Of a DNA stretch of 7,451 nt, positions 4,440-7,451 are shown in pieces. The translations under genes and the position numbers were made by a program. The notes under the pieces were generated by a model. The model made no database searches, was not told the DNA's origin, and was given only the letters and a program-made list of their open reading frames with translations. Position 1 is the first letter of the stretch. Each line of letters begins with the position of its first letter. The DNA comes from Chloroflexota bacterium (lineage in GTDB: Bacteria; Chloroflexota; Ktedonobacteria; Ktedonobacterales; Ktedonobacteraceae). The DNA is taken from the NCBI GenBank assembly GCA_005879655.1, contig VBJK01000262.1, positions 1 through 7,451 of the forward strand, given 5' to 3'.

Positions 4440-6005
4440 TTATTTCACAAACGCGTTGCCCAGGCTCTGCATGGTGTTTAGCACAGAACTATGCAATAGA
4501 AAGGTTAACGGCGCAGGCTGCAAGCCAATATAAAAGATCAATGCCAGTAATGGAAGTAAGATCAGGAACTCATTTACGCTCATATCGCTCAACGTGCCCT
4601 TGCGTATCACCCCTCCCACTGGTCCACTTTTCGGCAACTGGTTGTGCATGATGCCCTGGAAGAAACGCAGCATATACCACGCCGCCGGAACTACTACGAT
4701 TGTTCCCAGCACGCCAAAGGTGACATTACTACGGAAAACCCCCAGCAGTGCCAGGAACTCGCCTGCGAAGCTATTCAGACCAGGTAGCCCCAATGAAGAG
4801 AGCGCCGCAATAAACATCACGGTCGCTAACACAGGAATACGTACAGCCAACCCACCGAAGTCACTCAGGCGGCGTGTGCCCGTACGTTCTTCAATAAAGC
4901 CCGCGCTGAGGAAGAGCGCACCAGTCGTGATACCGTGATTGACCATCTGCAACACTGATCCTTCAACCCCTTGCGTATTGAAGGCGAACATGCCAAGCAC
5001 GATCACGCCCAGATGGCTGATACTCGAATAACCAAGCAAACGCTTTACATCCGTCTGCACCAGGGCCAGTACCGCACAGTAAAGGATGCCGATGACCGCC
5101 AGGATATTAAAGAGCGGTGCCAGATTGTGTACAGCCTGGGGGAAGAGTGGGATACAGAGCCGCAATAGACCATAGGCTCCTGCCTTAGACATGGCACCGG
5201 CCAGCATCGCGGTTACTGGTGCTGGCGCTTCACTATAGGCATCAGGCAGCCAGCTATGGAATGGCACCAGCGGCACCTTGACGACAAATGCCGCTGCAAA
5301 GGCCAGTAGTAGCCAGGTCTGGGTGACAATACTCAAATCCGAACGACAGGTCGCAATCCCGCTGTTCGCATTGAGTACACCATTGGTTAATGCACTCAGG
5401 TCAAGCGTATAGGCACAACCTGCACCCGCACTTTGTTGGTGGAAGTAGCCCAACGCGATGATGCCTGCCAGCATGAGCAAGCTACCTACAGAGGTGTAGA
5501 GCACAAACTTGAATGCGGCATAGATGCGACGCTCACCGCCCCAGCTACCCAATAGGAAGTAAGCGGGAATCAGCATCACTTCCCAGAAAATGTAGAACAG
5601 GAAAAGATTACTGGCCAGGAACACGCCAATGATGCCACTCTCCAGCAGCAACATGAAGGCCATGTAATTCTTGACTTTTTTCTCTACACCGAATGATGCA
5701 CCGATACAAACGACTGCTAGCAGCGCTGTTAGCACGGCGAGTAGCGCGCTGATGCCATCTAAGTTGAGCGTATAGTTAATACCAATGCTCGGTATCCAGG
5801 GCAGCTCTTCTTTAAAGCTGGACGTACCAAAGAAGCCCACTGCATTTGACGAATAGATCAACGTTGTCCCCAGCATGAGCAGCAGATTGGCTAGGGCCAC
5901 AGCAAGTGCAGTCCAACGTATAGCAGTATGCTGGTCCTTGGGAAAGAACAGGAGGGCGATGCCCCCTACTAGTGGCAAGAAGATAATCGCTGATAGAAGG
6001 AACAT
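4440..6005 (-). CDS. nuoM: NADH-quinone oxidoreductase subunit M
   Basis: This is the second antiporter-like proton-channel subunit of complex I, 521 residues from the ATG at 6005. GAGGGGG (6020-6014) sits 8 bases before that ATG; an in-frame GTG at 6011 is only 2 bases from it and is unlikely. Family hallmarks: E142 in FWEVMLIPAYFLLGSWGG (TM5), K243 in VVKVPLVPFHSWLPDAYSEA (TM7), K274 in AMSKAGAYGLLR (TM8), TDVKRLLGYSSISHLG (318-333), NHGITTGALFL (356-366) and E416 in NSFAGEFLALLG (TM12, where NuoM uses Glu rather than Lys). Length is normal for the family and no break is visible. The loop between TM6 and TM7 (about 187-228) is fairly long and holds C197 and C220. The ribosome site overlaps the end of nuoL and only 5 bases separate the genes, so translation is probably coupled. 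Confidence 0.97.
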   Translation of the reverse strand: MFLLSAIIFLPLVGGIALLFFPKDQHTAIRWTALAVALANLLLMLGTTLIYSSNAVGFFGTSSFKEELPWIPSIGINYTLNLDGISALLAVLTALLAVVCIGASFGVEKKVKNYMAFMLLLESGIIGVFLASNLFLFYIFWEVMLIPAYFLLGSWGGERRIYAAFKFVLYTSVGSLLMLAGIIALGYFHQQSAGAGCAYTLDLSALTNGVLNANSGIATCRSDLSIVTQTWLLLAFAAAFVVKVPLVPFHSWLPDAYSEAPAPVTAMLAGAMSKAGAYGLLRLCIPLFPQAVHNLAPLFNILAVIGILYCAVLALVQTDVKRLLGYSSISHLGVIVLGMFAFNTQGVEGSVLQMVNHGITTGALFLSAGFIEERTGTRRLSDFGGLAVRIPVLATVMFIAALSSLGLPGLNSFAGEFLALLGVFRSNVTFGVLGTIVVVPAAWYMLRFFQGIMHNQLPKSGPVGGVIRKGTLSDMSVNEFLILLPLLALIFYIGLQPAPLTFLLHSSVLNTMQSLGNAFVK

Positions 6006-6010
6006 GATCA

Positions 6011-7451
6011 CTACCCCCTCACCGCGTAATAAACGACAATCAAGACAACACCGAGCAAGATGACCAGTGCATAGTTACGCATGTAACCGGTCTGCAAGCG
6101 GCGCAACAATACACTGACAGCACGGAACAGCCACGCAAGACCCCGGCTACCGCTGTCGAGTATACTGCCCTCGATAAAGCCCGTACCGATGAGACGGCCA
6201 ATGCCCAGGATCGGTTTGACAATCACTGCATCACATAGCTCATCGACATAATATTTATGGAAGACGAATTGATACAGCGGATTCTTGTTCTCTTTATAGA
6301 CAAACCCTTTGCGATAGAGCAGCCAGGCAATTAAGATACCCAGTAGCGCCACAGCCACACTCACACCAGTCGAGATCAGATCGATTCTGAGTGGCGTCTC
6401 GCTTAGGCCCAATACGGGAGACAGGAACCCACTCAGCGGATTCCAGACGAAACCCAGGAAGCCACCAACTACGGCGAGTATTGCAAGGATTACTAGCGGC
6501 ACCGACATCACAGCTGGCACTTCGTAAATGTCATAGTAAGCCACAGGACTCCCATGACCATGACCCACACCCTCTTCTTTTTCCACTTCATCATCCTCTT
6601 CAGTGTGACGAGCAGGCACGACAGCAGCGCCGCGATAGTTGCCCAGGAAGATCCCAAAGAAGAGACGGAACATATAAAATGCGGTCAGGCCAGCCGTCAA
6701 GACACCTACACCCCACAGCACATAGAACCAGCTATTGCCAGTTGCCACCGCCTCCTGCAATGCCGCCCCCAGAATCCCATCCTTACTCCAGAAACCAGAA
6801 AAAGGAGGGATACCACTGATAGCAAGCGTGGCAATCAGGAAGGTCCAGAATGTTATGGGTAAACGTTGACGCAAGCCCCCCATCTTACGCATATCTTGCT
6901 CACCGGCCAGAGCGTGAATAATCGCACCTGCGCCCAGGAAGAGCAATGCTTTGAAGTATGCGTGAGTGGTGAGATGGAAGATACCAGAGCTATAGTTGCC
7001 CACACCCTCACCCATGAACATATAGCCCAGCTGGCTAATCGTCGAATAGGCCAGCACACGTTTGATGTCGAGCTGGAAAAGCGCGATAGTCGCCGCAAAG
7101 AGCGCCGTCGCCCCACCGATACCCGCCACCACAGATAGCGCGATAGGCGCATTTGCAAACAGCACATGAGCACGCGCAACCAAGTAGACACCAGCCGTCA
7201 CCATAGTTGCGGCATGGATCAACGCACTAACAGGTGTCGGGCCTTCCATGGCATCCGGCAACCACATGTAGAGCGGCAACTGTGCAGATTTGGCGGCACA
7301 GGCTACGAAGAGCAAGAGCGCAATCGCCGTAGCCGTCCCACTGCCAGCTGCAACTTTATGTACATCGCTGAAGACATCCTGATAGTTCAGACTGCCATAG
7401 TTGGTGAACAGTAAGAAGATGGCCAACATCAGGCCCAGGTCGCCGATAATG
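6011..7451 (-). CDS. nuoL: NADH-quinone oxidoreductase subunit L, 5' end outside window
   Basis: This is the distal antiporter-like subunit of complex I, which carries the long lateral helix. 479 C-terminal residues are visible and the frame stays open to the window edge with IIGDLGLMLAIFLLF, matching the family's (R)VGDFG...G block, so the internal ATG at 7429 is not the start and roughly the first 170-190 residues lie beyond. Landmarks, numbered from the window edge: K54 in AAKSAQLPLYMWLPDAMEGP (TM7), H79 in SALIHAATMVTAGVYL (TM8), DIKRVLAYSTISQLGYM (128-144), and K223 in PPFSGFWSKDGIL (TM12). A hydrophilic loop at about 282-300 is Glu/Asp- then His/Gly-rich. The tail from about residue 397 (HKYYVDELCDAVIVKPI) is the usual NuoL lateral helix region followed by the last membrane segment. 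It is upstream of nuoM in the same operon. Confidence 0.96.
   Translation of the reverse strand, partial: IIGDLGLMLAIFLLFTNYGSLNYQDVFSDVHKVAAGSGTATAIALLLFVACAAKSAQLPLYMWLPDAMEGPTPVSALIHAATMVTAGVYLVARAHVLFANAPIALSVVAGIGGATALFAATIALFQLDIKRVLAYSTISQLGYMFMGEGVGNYSSGIFHLTTHAYFKALLFLGAGAIIHALAGEQDMRKMGGLRQRLPITFWTFLIATLAISGIPPFSGFWSKDGILGAALQEAVATGNSWFYVLWGVGVLTAGLTAFYMFRLFFGIFLGNYRGAAVVPARHTEEDDEVEKEEGVGHGHGSPVAYYDIYEVPAVMSVPLVILAILAVVGGFLGFVWNPLSGFLSPVLGLSETPLRIDLISTGVSVAVALLGILIAWLLYRKGFVYKENKNPLYQFVFHKYYVDELCDAVIVKPILGIGRLIGTGFIEGSILDSGSRGLAWLFRAVSVLLRRLQTGYMRNYALVILLGVVLIVVYYAVRG

Noticed and set aside
6391..7191. Open frames overlapping nuoL on both strands
   Set aside because: They are shadows of a strongly conserved coding frame, with no ribosome sites and no recognisable domains.

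Overview
The window looks like chromosomal DNA of a bacterium with a full proton-pumping NADH dehydrogenase (complex I), most likely a member of the Chloroflexota of the Ktedonobacteria type. That placement is tentative. It rests on the style of the NuoL/M/N proteins, moderate GC content, a TAGGGGCAATCCC-type palindromic repeat of a kind I associate with Chloroflexota and cyanobacteria, and a decayed transposase fragment. No marker gene settles it.

Two blocks point towards each other. The right block (about 2.6-7.45 kb, minus strand) is the end of a nuo operon: nuoL (5' end outside the window), nuoM and nuoN, followed by a hairpin terminator at 2602-2633. These are the three antiporter-like membrane subunits of complex I, and their proton-channel Glu/Lys residues are present in the visible parts. 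nuoL and nuoM are 5 bases apart. nuoM and nuoN are separated by a perfect 40-bp inverted repeat that looks like a small mobile palindromic element. NuoN is odd in two ways: about 28 residues are missing between TM11 and TM12, and a 68-residue Ala/Pro/Lys/Arg-rich linker lies between its last two membrane helices.

The left block (0.4-2.4 kb, plus strand) is a compact three-gene accessory module. A good extended -10 promoter (408-437) is followed by a leader of about 200 bases with several possible hairpins. Three overlapping or tightly coupled genes follow. The first and third share a homologous C-terminal winged-helix-like domain. The middle one has an R-x6-H (RNKRGGAH) motif typical of HEPN RNase-like proteins, fused to its own winged-helix-like domain and a basic tail. 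I infer a candidate toxin-antitoxin, abortive-infection or RNA-targeting defence cassette. No exact family or tested function is recognised.

Between the convergent blocks (2434-2663) lie a fragment of a transposase gene on the minus strand, a perfect 11-bp palindrome inside that fragment which probably serves as the module's terminator, and the nuo terminator. Bases 1-407 hold no convincing gene. No tRNA, rRNA or CRISPR array was seen.
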